From: Candidatus Epulonipiscium sp.
Lineage (GTDB): Bacteria > Bacillota > Clostridia > Lachnospirales > Defluviitaleaceae
Assembly (NCBI GenBank): GCA_012519955.1
Contig: JAAYPH010000159.1
Location: forward strand, 1 to 37,995
Length of the DNA: 37,995 bases
Reading direction: 5' to 3'
Translations under genes and position numbers: made by a program
Shown here: piece after piece, positions 8,124-16,525 of the stretch
Layout of the letters: every line of letters starts with the position of its first letter
Numbering within the stretch: the stretch's first letter is position 1
Notes under the pieces: generated by a model
The model's input: only the letters and a program-made list of their open reading frames with translations
Database searches by the model: none
Told to the model about the DNA's origin: nothing

Positions 8124-8204
8124 TGCGGATGAAGGGAGTCGAACCCCCACGCCAAAGGCGCTAGATCCTAAGTCTAGTGCGTCTGCCAATTCCGCCACAT
8201 CCGC
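8124..8204 (-). tRNA. tRNA-Leu(UAG)
   Basis: Class II tRNA with long variable arm (CGCC/GGCG). The anticodon loop CTTAGGA gives UAG. Acceptor GCGGATG pairs with CATCCGC, discriminator A; CCA is not encoded. Last gene of the cluster. Confidence 0.95.
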
Positions 8205-8233
8205 ATATGATATTCAATTTCTAATAAAAGCTA

Positions 8234-8306
8234 TGAGCTACCCGGGACTCGAACCCGGGACACCTGGATTAAAAGTCCAGTGCTCTACCGGCTGAGCTAG
8301 TAGCCC
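8234..8306 (-). tRNA. tRNA-Lys(UUU)
   Basis: Anticodon loop CTTTTAA gives UUU. Acceptor GGGCTAC pairs with GTAGCTC (one G-U), discriminator A, T-loop TTCGAGT. 73 nt without encoded CCA. Confidence 0.95.
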
Positions 8307-8313
8307 ATAAAAA

Positions 8314-8388
8314 TGGCTGGGTAGGAAGGATTCGAACCTTCGCATGCAGGAGTCAAAGTCCTGTGCCTTACCGCTTGGCGACTACCCA
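8314..8388 (-). tRNA. tRNA-Gln(UUG)
   Basis: Anticodon loop CTTTGAC gives UUG. Acceptor TGGGTAG pairs with CTACCCA, discriminator G, and CCA is encoded (8316-8314). Confidence 0.95.
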
Positions 8389-8400
8389 ACATTGCTTAAG

Positions 8401-8475
<75 letters not shown>

Positions 8476-8497
8476 ATAATCATCCTCTATAAAAAGA

Positions 8498-8574
8498 TGG
8501 CGTGCCTGCAGGGATTCGAACCCCGGACACGTGGCTTAGAAGGCCACTGCTCTATCCTGCTGAGCTACAGGCAC
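8498..8574 (-). tRNA. tRNA-Arg(UCU)
   Basis: Anticodon loop CTTCTAA gives UCU. Acceptor GTGCCTG pairs with CAGGCAC, discriminator G, and CCA is encoded (8500-8498). Confidence 0.95.
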
Positions 8575-8580
8575 ATATCA

Positions 8581-8654
8581 TGGAGCGGGTGATGGGAATC
8601 GAACCCACGTATCCAGCTTGGAAGGCTGGTGTTCTACCATTGAACTACACCCGC
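8581..8654 (-). tRNA. tRNA-Gly(UCC)
   Basis: Anticodon loop CTTCCAA gives UCC. Acceptor GCGGGTG pairs with CACCCGC, discriminator T, and CCA is encoded (8583-8581). Confidence 0.95.
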
Positions 8655-8657
8655 AAG

Positions 8658-8735
8658 TGGTCGGGGTGACAGGATTCGAACCTGCGACCTCTTGATCCCA
8701 AATCAAGCGCTCTAGCCAAGCTGAGCCACACCCCG
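8658..8735 (-). tRNA. tRNA-Pro(UGG)
   Basis: Anticodon loop TTTGGGA gives UGG. Acceptor CGGGGTG pairs with CACCCCG, discriminator A, and CCA is encoded (8660-8658). First gene of the seven-tRNA unit; only 3 bp separate it from tRNA-Gly. Confidence 0.95.
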
Positions 8736-8752
8736 CGGCACCGACAACGATT

Positions 8753-8781
8753 ATTATATATGATTCACTTTTATTCGTCAA
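8753..8781 (-). promoter_or_regulatory. Strong sigma-A promoter of the tRNA operon
   Basis: TTGACG (8781-8776), 17-bp spacer, TATAAT (8758-8753), with the first tRNA starting 18 bp downstream of the -10. No hairpin lies between it and the yfcE stop, so readthrough from yfcE is also possible. Confidence 0.85.
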
Positions 8782-8799
8782 TACTTTTTTTAAAATTTT

Positions 8800-9315
8800 T
8801 TAGATGATATTTAATCTGTTGATTTCACCGTTTTTTCCTAAAGTCATAATGGCAGGTTCCATCCTGCCATCCTGATCGATGTCCAGTATGCCAAAGGTGG
8901 GAGTGATCGTTCCCCTTGGCTGGCTGATACTTCCCGGATTCAAGAGAAGGACGCTTCCGTAATATTCAATGAGAGGTATATGGGTATGTCCGAAAAGTAC
9001 CGCATCAACCTCCTTCTCTTCTCCGTAATAGCTTATTCTGTCATATCCCCATTTAACATTCTGTTTATGACCATGAGTAAGCAGTATTTTCCTTCCGCAG
9101 ACATGAATAATCTTTTCCTTTGGAGATGAACTAAAATCACAATTTCCTGCAACATAATGAAGAGGAATGTCAGGAAACTCTTTGCCAAGCTGTACAGCAT
9201 CAAAATCGTGATCTCCTAAATGAACGATCATATCCATTCTGTCTTTAATCCTTTGAATGACTGTTCTTGCATAATGAAGTGAATGATGGGTATCGCTTAA
9301 AATCAAAAGCTTCAT
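8800..9315 (-). CDS. yfcE: Metallophosphoesterase of the YfcE/YsnB family
   Basis: 171-residue calcineurin-like phosphodiesterase, cytoplasmic. All metal-binding motifs are visible in order: DTHH (residues 8-11), GDHDFD (about 34-39), GNCD (about 57-60), THGH (about 80-83) and GHTH (about 109-112). Members hydrolyse model phosphodiesters with Mn or similar metals; the cell substrate is not settled. It is the last gene of gerM-rph-rdgB-yfcE, an order shared with B. subtilis (gerM-rph-ysnA-ysnB). The ATG directly abuts the rdgB stop, so translation is likely coupled. Confidence 0.9.
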   Translation of the reverse strand: MKLLILSDTHHSLHYARTVIQRIKDRMDMIVHLGDHDFDAVQLGKEFPDIPLHYVAGNCDFSSSPKEKIIHVCGRKILLTHGHKQNVKWGYDRISYYGEEKEVDAVLFGHTHIPLIEYYGSVLLLNPGSISQPRGTITPTFGILDIDQDGRMEPAIMTLGKNGEINRLNII

Positions 9316-9921
9316 TTATTCTATTTCCCCCAGTCGCATTTTTAGCTCACTTTTCATTTTCTCTAATGCCTTTCCCCTGTGACTGATCTGATTTTTTAAA
9401 TCCCTTGGCATCTGGGCTGTTGTCATATCGTATTCTGGAACATAGAAAATAGGATCATATCCAAAACCGTTTTCCCCTTTTATTTCATATCCTATGCGTC
9501 CTTCTATGACTCCCCTTGCAGTGATGATCTCTCCATCAGGAAATCCTGCTGCAATGACACAGACGAATCTTGCAGTTCTCTTCTCATCGGGAACCCCTGA
9601 TAGCATATCTAAAATCTTTTTATTTTTGATATCATAAGGAGTATTTTCTCCTTCAAATCGAGCAGAATGAACCCCCGGCGCTTTATTGAGAAAATCAATC
9701 TCAAGGCCTGAGTCATCTGCCATAACGATGTCATTGGTAATTTTCATAATCTCTTTAACTTTAATAATGGCATTTTCCTCAAAGGTAGTTCCGTCCTCTA
9801 CAATATCAACATCAATGCCTGCTTCTTCCATAGATACAACTTCCACATTGAGATCCTTCATAATTTCATTAATTTCTGCGATTTTTCCTTTATTCTTTGT
9901 TGCAAATATGATTCTTTTCAT
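9316..9921 (-). CDS. rdgB: dITP/XTP pyrophosphatase (non-canonical purine NTP clean-up)
   Basis: 201 residues, the usual length of the HAM1/RdgB family, which hydrolyses dITP, ITP and XTP to monophosphates and so keeps deaminated purines out of nucleic acids. Seen: the N-terminal nucleotide motif [11 protein letters not shown] (residues 7-17), the catalytic [10 protein letters not shown] (about 69-78), FGYDPIF (about 153-159) and the C-terminal SHRGKALEK. Its ATG overlaps the rph stop as ATGA, indicating coupling to RNase PH. Confidence 0.93.
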   Translation of the reverse strand: MKRIIFATKNKGKIAEINEIMKDLNVEVVSMEEAGIDVDIVEDGTTFEENAIIKVKEIMKITNDIVMADDSGLEIDFLNKAPGVHSARFEGENTPYDIKNKKILDMLSGVPDEKRTARFVCVIAAGFPDGEIITARGVIEGRIGYEIKGENGFGYDPIFYVPEYDMTTAQMPRDLKNQISHRGKALEKMKSELKMRLGEIE

Positions 9922-10667
9922 TGATTACTTCCCCCGATAAGATCAGCAATTTCTCCCAGTGCTTCTTTTTGTTTTTCAATGAGTTCTCTGGTGCCTTTAC
10001 TGCCTAATTGAAGTAAGTTGTTGAACATTTCAAAGGAAAAAGGATATTTCTCTCCTGTTCCTTGTACTTCTATATATTCTCCTTTGTCTGTCATGACGAT
10101 ATTCATATCTACTTCCGCACGACTATCTTCTTCATAGCATAAATCTAATAAAGGTGTTCCTTCCACAACCCCTACACTAATGGCAGAAACAAAATTTTTA
10201 ATGGGCATCTCCTTAATTATTTCTTTTTGTAAAAGGTTATTACAAGCATCTGCCAAAGCAACAAAGCTTCCTGTAATAGAAGCTGTTCTGGTCCCTCCAT
10301 CTGCCTGTATGACATCACAATCCAACGTGATGGTCCTTTCTCCTAATGCCTTAAAATCTACTACAGAACGCAGAGCTCGTCCGATCAGTCTTTGGATTTC
10401 TACGGAACGGCTGTTCATCTTCAGCTTATTAATATCTCTTTGATTTCTTGTTTCTGTTGCTCTGGGAAGCATTGAATATTCTGCAGTAATCCAGCCTTCT
10501 CCGGTTCCTTTTTTAAAAGGCGGCACTCTGTCCTCCACACTGGCATTACAGATTACTTTTGTTTCTCCCATCTCTATAAGTACAGATCCTTCCGGATATT
10601 TGATATAGTTACGGGTAATTTTTACAGGTCTGATCATCCCGTGTTCTCTTTTGTCAATTCTCTCCAT
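9918..10667 (-). CDS. rph: Ribonuclease PH
   Basis: 249 residues. Phosphate-dependent 3'-5' exoribonuclease that trims tRNA 3' ends. Landmarks: [20 protein letters not shown] at the N-terminus, the phosphate/RNA-binding segment [20 protein letters not shown] near 71-90, [10 protein letters not shown] near 95-104, and [17 protein letters not shown] near 117-133. The start matches the family N-terminus, which makes the gene overlap the upstream gerM 3' end by 34 bp. In tRNAs without an encoded CCA (three of seven here) 3' trimming before CCA addition is needed, a fitting neighbour. Confidence 0.94.
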   Translation of the reverse strand: MERIDKREHGMIRPVKITRNYIKYPEGSVLIEMGETKVICNASVEDRVPPFKKGTGEGWITAEYSMLPRATETRNQRDINKLKMNSRSVEIQRLIGRALRSVVDFKALGERTITLDCDVIQADGGTRTASITGSFVALADACNNLLQKEIIKEMPIKNFVSAISVGVVEGTPLLDLCYEEDSRAEVDMNIVMTDKGEYIEVQGTGEKYPFSFEMFNNLLQLGSKGTRELIEKQKEALGEIADLIGGSNQ

Positions 10668-11089
10668 TCACTTTTCATCCTTTCTTCTAGCCAAACCTCT
10701 TTTTTGTATCCATCTATTATAGTTCCCTCAGGAAGATAATCTTTTCGTCCTTCAATCAATACAGTAATACTTTCTACCTCTGGAATGGAAAACCCCGTGG
10801 ATAAAATTTTGTATACAATCCACTGCTCTGTTGCTGTTCCGCCATAATTTTTTATGTCTTCTGAGAAGTTTAAAATCAAATGATGATTTTCAAAAGAATA
10901 ACGAATGAGTTTTGTTCCTTCCGGAATAAGATTATCTTCTCTAGAAGTATCTCCTAAAAGTGCTTCAAATAATTCTTCCACTTTTTTTTCTTTTACAGTC
11001 GGATTGGATAAACTCTGCTGTGAAAATGCCGGCGAAACAAACATTAAGCCCATAAATAGCAAAATAAAAAAATATGTTGATCCATTCAT
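10634..11089 (-). CDS. gerM: GerM-domain sporulation/germination protein, exported
   Basis: 151 residues. An N-terminal signal segment (about residues 5-23, ending near FVSPAFSQ) is followed by a GerM domain (about 60-140), recognised from [41 protein letters not shown] and [10 protein letters not shown]. GerM domains occur in sporulation and germination envelope proteins. It has one GerM repeat; B. subtilis GerM is a longer two-repeat lipoprotein, and no lipobox Cys is seen here. The start at 11089 follows AAGGGGGT; upstream residues in the frame look unrelated. First gene of gerM-rph-rdgB-yfcE. Confidence 0.82.
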   Translation of the reverse strand: MNGSTYFFILLFMGLMFVSPAFSQQSLSNPTVKEKKVEELFEALLGDTSREDNLIPEGTKLIRYSFENHHLILNFSEDIKNYGGTATEQWIVYKILSTGFSIPEVESITVLIEGRKDYLPEGTIIDGYKKEVWLEERMKSEWRELTKENTG

Positions 11090-11251
11090 TGTACCTACCC
11101 CCTTATTATTTTCCATTTTATACCATAAAGAAGGTAAGTACAAGCTGTTTTGATTGTGCCTTTTCTACATAATACTATACTATCATATTTTTTACCAAAT
11201 TTGAATTTCATTTTTAGAAAATTATAGACATGTTTTTTAGAGGGTTTTTTA

Positions 11252-11285
11252 TTGCATAGGGAATCCGGAGGAATTTCCTATGCAA
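11252..11285. repeat. ATAGGAAAT hairpin element, copy 2
   Basis: A 13-bp stem (11252-11264 with 11273-11285, one G-T) around the loop CCGGAGGA. It is followed by a GCGAC/GTCGC hairpin (11293-11305) and a 14-bp inverted repeat (11312-11325 with 11347-11360) that itself contains GCTTGCAAGC-like dyads. The whole 11252-11360 stretch is non-coding and hairpin-dense, filling the gap between gerM and the amidase. Confidence 0.7.
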
Positions 11286-11366
11286 CAAGAAAGCGACTAC
11301 GTCGCACTTGTGAAATAAGAAAGTTTGGTCCCTTGCAAGCAAGACGAACTTTCTTATTTCATAAAA

Positions 11367-11395
11367 AACAGGGTGCCGTAAACGGCTACCCTGTT
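11367..11395 (-). terminator. Terminator of the amidase gene
   Basis: Stem AACAGGGT (11367-11374) with ACCCTGTT (11388-11395), continuing inward as GCCGT/ACGGC with one bulged base; minus-strand tail TTTTTTA. It overlaps the stop codon. Confidence 0.8.
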
Positions 11396-13634
11396 ATCTG
11401 CTGGTAGGATAGTTTTCAAAGATTGTTAAAATGCCTTCATAAAGTGCCTGAGCTGTTTTTTGTCTAAATGCATCTGATTTCAGAAGGGCAGCGTCCTCCG
11501 CATTGCTTACAAAAGCAATTTCTACGATCACCGCAGGCATTCTTGTATTTTTAAGTACATAAAGCTCCGATCGAGCTTTAATGCCTCTATCCTTAGTACC
11601 CAGTTTTTGGACTAAGGTATTTTGGAAAATTTGTGCCATTTTCTTTCCAGTTAACCCAGGACCATTATCGTTGCTGGTAGGGAAATATAAGACCTCGGTA
11701 CCCCTGTGTTCACTGGTAAATGAGTTATTATGGACACTTAAGAATATATCTGCCCCAACTTCATTTGCCAGTGCAACTCTCTCCTGAAGAGTCGGATAAG
11801 TATCACTTGTTCTCGTTGTATATACTTTTATATCCGGACTATTTTTAAGCAGTGCATTGAGCTTTAAAGCGATATCCAAATTAGCTTCTTTCTCAACAAC
11901 TCCGTTTCCTGAAGCTCCGGGATCTTTTCCTCCATGGCCTGCATCTAAAACCATTATCTTTTTATACTTTTGGGTTGGCTTTAGAATTGAAATGATGATA
12001 TATTCTCCGTTCTCACTTACATTATAAGCATAAATACTGTTTTCTTTAAAAGTAAGCTCAGTCTTACCCTCGCTGTTTTTCCCAATCTGAATGGTATCAA
12101 TTTTGCTATCTCCAATATGGAAAATACCCTGTCCGTATGTAGAAGAATAATCTCCAGGCAAAATGATCTTATAGACCTTATTAAGGTAATCGTCTTTATG
12201 AACAATACCATTCACATTAAAAGTTGATGAAGGCTTCTTTAAAAGAACCTGCGTACTGTCTCCGTTGCTGTACTGGATGTTCTTATAAGTTGGAGTAAGT
12301 ATTTGAACCGATAGTCCGTTGCTTCCTGCCTGAGATACGGTATACTCTGGTTGTCCGTTTAAATCCAATACAATTCTATAGGTATTCCCATCAAACTGTG
12401 CCGTTCTGATTCCCGTAACATACTGACCTTCTACCGATTTTTCTATGGATTTTATGGTTGTCTCGGAGTAGGGAACATCGATGACTAATCTGTCAGGATT
12501 GGTGAGTCGGAACACATTGGCAGTGGGTCTCGTGCTGCCATATATGGTCAGTATATCTCCCACGGTATTCTGACTTAATTCCACTTTCTTTAAAATCGAC
12601 TTTTTCATTTGTACAATAAAACTCATTCTGTCCGATGCCATAATAATGTCGTAAGCTGCCGGACTCTTTAAATCAAAGACTACTCTTACAGTTTTCGGGC
12701 TGGAACTATATTGGCTGGATCTTATGGATTTAACAAATGGATTATTCGATACTTCTATGTTTGTTTCTGAAAGCTTTAAATTGGCATTAACAATATCTAC
12801 AACTATTCTGCTATTGTCTAAAAGCATATCTTCTACCGAACTAATAGGTGAACTTGCCGATACTTTAAACTGATATAATCCACTCGAATTATCTAACGCT
12901 TTAACAGCCACTATATCTGTTGTAGGATTCGGAACACTGATAATCGGAGCCGCCGGTAATGCTTCTGCTATACTTCCGTCGGACTCCAAAAGGATTGGCT
13001 TGGATGCCAGCTTAGTTGGCAGCTTTGGCACATTTGTTTCAGGAATTGTATCTTTTGAATCTTGATGATCTGTTTCATTGTCTGTTTTATTGTCTGTTTT
13101 ATTGTCTGTCTTATTATCTGTCTTATTGTTTCCATCCTGAGGTTTCCCGTTCTTTTGAGGAGCATCTATCCTGATTTCTCGAGTAGCTTCTGACCATTCA
13201 ACACTAAATCCTATGGTTTCAGCAACAAATCTAACAGGAATCATAACCTTATCATTAATAATTTTCGGTGCCATAGGAATATTTTTTGTTTCTCCATTTA
13301 CCCAGGCCTGATTGCTGTTGATTGTAAGAATAACCAAGGTATCTTCCATGCCTACATAAACTTGTTTTGTATCAGGTTTCCACTCTACAACCGCATTCAT
13401 TGCTTCAAATACTTCTCTGGTAGGTACTAATGTATTGCCATTAAAAATAATAGGAGGCATTACCGAGTGAATTTCTTTTTCTTTTACAATTAATTGAATT
13501 GGTGCTTCATCATAAATATGCAGTTGTCCATCATAATTAAGCGCCAATGGGCTTGCATAAGCATTATGTACCATTGATAAATTTAAAAAAAGTGCCAATC
13601 CTAATATAAATGTTATGTATCTAAAAATCTTCAT
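11394..13634 (-). CDS. Exported N-acetylmuramoyl-L-alanine amidase with stalk and two AMIN domains
   Basis: 746-residue cell-wall hydrolase that cleaves the lactyl-amide bond of peptidoglycan. Domains: signal peptide (1-28, ending NAYASP); copper-amine-oxidase-N-like stalk (about 38-152); a hydrophilic linker with four KTDN tetrapeptides (about 163-185); two AMIN-type wall-targeting domains (about 240-345 and 355-450); and a C-terminal zinc Amidase_3 domain (about 560-740). Catalytic features are present: DAGHGG, VVEKEANL, SVHNN and VEIAFVSN. GGAGGT precedes the start. Possibly sporulation- or division-related, as in other Clostridia, but nothing here decides that. Monocistronic with its own terminator. 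Confidence 0.9.
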   Translation of the reverse strand: MKIFRYITFILGLALFLNLSMVHNAYASPLALNYDGQLHIYDEAPIQLIVKEKEIHSVMPPIIFNGNTLVPTREVFEAMNAVVEWKPDTKQVYVGMEDTLVILTINSNQAWVNGETKNIPMAPKIINDKVMIPVRFVAETIGFSVEWSEATREIRIDAPQKNGKPQDGNNKTDNKTDNKTDNKTDNETDHQDSKDTIPETNVPKLPTKLASKPILLESDGSIAEALPAAPIISVPNPTTDIVAVKALDNSSGLYQFKVSASSPISSVEDMLLDNSRIVVDIVNANLKLSETNIEVSNNPFVKSIRSSQYSSSPKTVRVVFDLKSPAAYDIIMASDRMSFIVQMKKSILKKVELSQNTVGDILTIYGSTRPTANVFRLTNPDRLVIDVPYSETTIKSIEKSVEGQYVTGIRTAQFDGNTYRIVLDLNGQPEYTVSQAGSNGLSVQILTPTYKNIQYSNGDSTQVLLKKPSSTFNVNGIVHKDDYLNKVYKIILPGDYSSTYGQGIFHIGDSKIDTIQIGKNSEGKTELTFKENSIYAYNVSENGEYIIISILKPTQKYKKIMVLDAGHGGKDPGASGNGVVEKEANLDIALKLNALLKNSPDIKVYTTRTSDTYPTLQERVALANEVGADIFLSVHNNSFTSEHRGTEVLYFPTSNDNGPGLTGKKMAQIFQNTLVQKLGTKDRGIKARSELYVLKNTRMPAVIVEIAFVSNAEDAALLKSDAFRQKTAQALYEGILTIFENYPTSR
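13065..13124 (-). repeat. 12-bp tandem repeat encoding the KTDN linker
   Basis: Four units of 12 bp (ATTGTCTGTTTT and close variants) at 13077-13124, plus a degenerate copy at 13065-13076. In frame in the amidase gene, each unit encodes one KTDN, so slippage would change the linker length without a frameshift. Confidence 0.85.
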
Positions 13635-13860
13635 TCTTCTACCTCCATACCTCTCATTTTAGTCTTCCTTAATTGTCATACTGAATTTACTATATATGTA
13701 ATAAAAAAATTATAGCAGAATTTGTTGCTTGATTAAAGCAAATAGGAAATTTGAAATAATCTTGTAATATTTAAATATTTCCAAATGGTGTTTTGTCGAA
13801 TTTGATTTCCATGCTTATTTCTCTTTTTTCTGCGCAAACTATTATGAGGAGGTGTCTCAT

Positions 13861-14034
13861 ATGAGTGATATAAACTGTACCTATCAATGTCGTCATCAAT
13901 CTGATGGAAAATGTACATTAAACAGAACTGCCAGTGTGTCTCAATGCATTGATGACGATTTCTCTATTGATTGTCCTTATTTTGAGACTTCTCTCAAGGA
14001 AGAACTCTCTAATCCCAAAGAATATCTTAAATAG
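13861..14034 (+). CDS. Small Cys-rich protein, possible metal binder
   Basis: 57 residues, unknown function. Cysteines at 6, 10, 18, 29 and 38 with His 12 (CTYQCRHQSDGKC, then QC, then DCPYF) suggest a small zinc- or iron-binding fold. Similar short Cys-rich proteins occur in Clostridia and are often poorly annotated. The frame is open to a GTG at 13852, but that codon is inside the ribosome binding site AGGAGGTG, so ATG 13861 is chosen. Alone on the plus strand, convergent with ligA and followed by a terminator. Confidence 0.7.
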   Translation: MSDINCTYQCRHQSDGKCTLNRTASVSQCIDDDFSIDCPYFETSLKEELSNPKEYLK

Positions 14035-14037
14035 TAA

Positions 14038-14064
14038 AAAGGAACAGAGTATTTCTGTTCCTTT
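14038..14064. terminator. Terminator between the Cys-rich gene (+) and ligA (-)
   Basis: An 11-bp stem, AAAGGAACAGA (14038-14048) with TCTGTTCCTTT (14054-14064), with A/T-rich flanks. Confidence 0.7.
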
Positions 14065-14071
14065 ACTATCA

Positions 14072-16012
14072 TTAAGGCAAGAGTTTCATGAATTCTTCTT
14101 CCGTAATAATCGGAATGCCTAATTCCTTTGCCTTTTTATTTTTGGATGAATTGGAGTTTATATCATTATTGATCAAATAATCCGTATTGCCAGTCACCGT
14201 ACCCGTCACTTTTCCTCCCAAAGCTTCGATTTTGTCTTTTAATTCTTTTCTGTTTTTAAAATGCTCTACGCTTCCTGTAATTACAAAGGTTTTACCTTCC
14301 AAAGCCTGAGCATTTTCATCTTTTTGTTTTTCCTTGATGCGTAATACGGTCTGCAAATTCTTTATTCTTTCTTTATTCTCTTCCTGACTGAAATAGCTGA
14401 ACAAAGAGTGCGCAATGACTTCTCCAAATCCCTCTATTTCTAAAAGCTCTTCCATTTTACAATCAATAATTCTATCTAGATCATATTGATAATGTTTGCA
14501 TAATAACTTGGCATTGCTTAAACCTACATGATTTAAGCCCAGAGCATATATAAAATTAGGCAATTCAACTTCTTTTGATTTCTCTATGGAATTGATCAAA
14601 TTATTATAGGACTTTTCTCCAAAGCCCTCCATTTTCTTGATTTCTTCTTCATGGGCATGCAAATGATAGATATCAATAAAATCCTTTATGAAGCCTTTGG
14701 CAACAAATTTTTCAATGGTAGCTTCTGAAAGTCCCTCTATATTCATAGCATCTCTTGAAACAAAATGGGTCAATGCTTTGATTCTTTGGGCACTGCAATT
14801 AGGATTTGTACAGTACAGGGCTTTACCTTCCCTAAGCTGCCTGATTTCGGTTTCTCCTTTACATACAGGGCATTCCTTAGGTATTTCAATATTATTGCTT
14901 CTGGTTAAATTCTCTGCTACTTGAGGAATAATCATATTCGCCTTATAGACTTTAATGGTATCTCCAATACCCAATTGAAGTTCCTCTAATATGCTTAAAT
15001 TATGTACACTGGCACGGTTTACAGTTGTTCCTTCCAGCTCCACACTTTCAAATACCGCCACAGGATTAATTAGTCCGGTTCTTGAGGTATTCCACTGAAT
15101 ATATAAAAGTTTTGTTTCTTTCATTTCATCCGCCCATTTGAAGGCAATAGAATCTCTTGGGAACTTTGCAGTTGTCCCTAAGGATTCAGAATAGGATAAG
15201 CTATCATAAGTTAATACTAAACCATCGGAGCCAAAATCATTTAGTGGAATATTTTTTTCAAATTCATATACCTTTTCTTCAATTGTTTCTTTGTCTACCA
15301 ATCTATGTTCAACCACATCAAACCCTATGGCTTCCAGCCATTTTAATTGATTTAATTTGGAATCTTCAAAATCCTTCCCTGCTGCATTCACGACGCTAAA
15401 TGCAAAAAAGTAAACATTTCTTTTAGCGGTAACTTCATTATTTAACTGTCTTACGCTGCCGCTGCATAAATTTCTGGGGTTTTTATATTGTTCTTCCGGT
15501 GGAAGATTCTCATTGATTTTCTCAAAGTCAGAGTACTTAATAACAGCTTCTCCCCTAAGGGTAAGCTCTTCCTTAAAAGGAATATGCAGAGGAATATTTT
15601 TAAACACCTTTGCATTATTCGTTACGTCCTCGCCTACTTCACCGTTTCCTCTGGTAACCGCCTGATGTAAGCGGCCTTCTCTATAGGTGAGCACAATGGT
15701 AAGCCCATCAAGCTTCCAGGAAAGAATCCCTTTTTGATTGCCTAAAAAGCTTTTTAACTTAGAAATATCTTTCGTTTTATCCAGGGATAACATCCTCTGA
15801 TTATGTCTTACCTTGGGAAGACTGCTAAGAAGCGCATATCCTACCTTTTGGGTAGGGCTGTCCGCTAAAACAATACCTGTCTCCTTCTCTAATTGTTCTA
15901 ACTCATCATAAAGCGTGTCGTATTCCTGGTTGGACATGATTTCTCTGTCTTCTTGATAATATGCTCTGGACGCCTCATTTAAAATCCGAATTAATTCTTT
16001 CATCCTTTTCAT
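14072..16012 (-). CDS. ligA: NAD-dependent DNA ligase
   Basis: 646 residues; seals nicks using NAD. Order: Ia domain (N-terminus, EYDTLYDELEQLE), adenylation domain with lysine motif WKLDG (Lys about 100), OB fold, four-Cys zinc finger (CPVCKG ... CTNPNC, about 383-409), helix-hairpin-helix region, and C-terminal BRCT domain (about 570-645, starting GKTFVITGSVEHF). The active motif is KLDG rather than the commoner KIDG, and the protein is slightly shorter than the usual 670 aa, so it is a somewhat divergent member. A TTG at 16033 extends the frame, but AAGGAG lies seven bases before ATG 16012. Confidence 0.92.
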   Translation of the reverse strand: MKRMKELIRILNEASRAYYQEDREIMSNQEYDTLYDELEQLEKETGIVLADSPTQKVGYALLSSLPKVRHNQRMLSLDKTKDISKLKSFLGNQKGILSWKLDGLTIVLTYREGRLHQAVTRGNGEVGEDVTNNAKVFKNIPLHIPFKEELTLRGEAVIKYSDFEKINENLPPEEQYKNPRNLCSGSVRQLNNEVTAKRNVYFFAFSVVNAAGKDFEDSKLNQLKWLEAIGFDVVEHRLVDKETIEEKVYEFEKNIPLNDFGSDGLVLTYDSLSYSESLGTTAKFPRDSIAFKWADEMKETKLLYIQWNTSRTGLINPVAVFESVELEGTTVNRASVHNLSILEELQLGIGDTIKVYKANMIIPQVAENLTRSNNIEIPKECPVCKGETEIRQLREGKALYCTNPNCSAQRIKALTHFVSRDAMNIEGLSEATIEKFVAKGFIKDFIDIYHLHAHEEEIKKMEGFGEKSYNNLINSIEKSKEVELPNFIYALGLNHVGLSNAKLLCKHYQYDLDRIIDCKMEELLEIEGFGEVIAHSLFSYFSQEENKERIKNLQTVLRIKEKQKDENAQALEGKTFVITGSVEHFKNRKELKDKIEALGGKVTGTVTGNTDYLINNDINSNSSKNKKAKELGIPIITEEEFMKLLP

Positions 16013-16102
16013 AGTCTTTCTCCTTATATTCAAACATTCTTATGTAATCTTATTATGAGCTTAATGTAAATACATTTCTTTTATGATACAACAAGATATA
16101 AA

Positions 16103-16132
16103 AAAAATACAGACATCTTGGTCTGTATTTTT
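16103..16132 (-). terminator. Terminator after the small gene
   Basis: A perfect 12-bp stem (16103-16114 with 16121-16132) with a 6-base loop and a minus-strand tail of seven T. It overlaps the stop codon of the upstream small gene. Confidence 0.85.
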
Positions 16133-16307
16133 ATTTACTAATTGATTTTCTCTCCATGTCATTAAGAAAACGAAATTTATTCTGAGTCATAGCAGTATAC
16201 TGCTCCTGTGTTATTTTCCCGGTATCCAGAAGTTTCTCCGCAAATTCAATAAACTTCTTTGTAACTTCAATTAATCTTACTATTTCAGGACTATTTTCGT
16301 TCTTCAT
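16131..16307 (-). CDS. Small protein of unknown function between pcrA and ligA
   Basis: 58 residues if started at ATG 16307, 79 if at ATG 16370. Predicted mostly helical and charged (IVRLIEVTKKFIEFAEKLL, then GKITQEQYTAMTQNK). No family recognised. The shorter start is preferred because the putative promoter at 16414-16386 would leave almost no leader for 16370, which also lacks a ribosome binding site; the binding site at 16307 (GTGGGATG) is weak, so the choice is uncertain. It has its own promoter and terminator. Confidence 0.6.
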   Translation of the reverse strand: MKNENSPEIVRLIEVTKKFIEFAEKLLDTGKITQEQYTAMTQNKFRFLNDMERKSISK

Positions 16308-16385
16308 GACATCCCACTTTCTTAGTTTAAAATAATCTCTAAAGAGAAAATACAATTCCTTCACTTTCATCTACTAACTGAATGC

Positions 16386-16414
16386 ATTATAACATATTTT
16401 ACTTTTTATTACAA
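16386..16414 (-). promoter_or_regulatory. Sigma-A promoter of the small gene
   Basis: On minus, TTGTAA (16414-16409), 17-bp spacer, TATAAT (16391-16386). Confidence 0.6.
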
Positions 16415-16525
16415 TTTTTCCATGAGTTCAAATCCGTCAAATTAATTAATTAGACGAATTTATCTTTAATTATCTCTGTTTTTTATAGAATTTCTTTAAA
16501 TTACTGCATTTTTTATAAATTACTC

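Noticed and set aside
8578-8781. 67-residue minus-strand open frame across the tRNA cluster
   Set aside because: It runs through tRNA-Gly and tRNA-Pro and their promoter; the tRNA structures explain the sequence.
13065-13124. Short regular repeats that could suggest a CRISPR array
   Set aside because: Unit is 12 bp with no spacers and is in frame with the amidase, encoding a KTDN linker.
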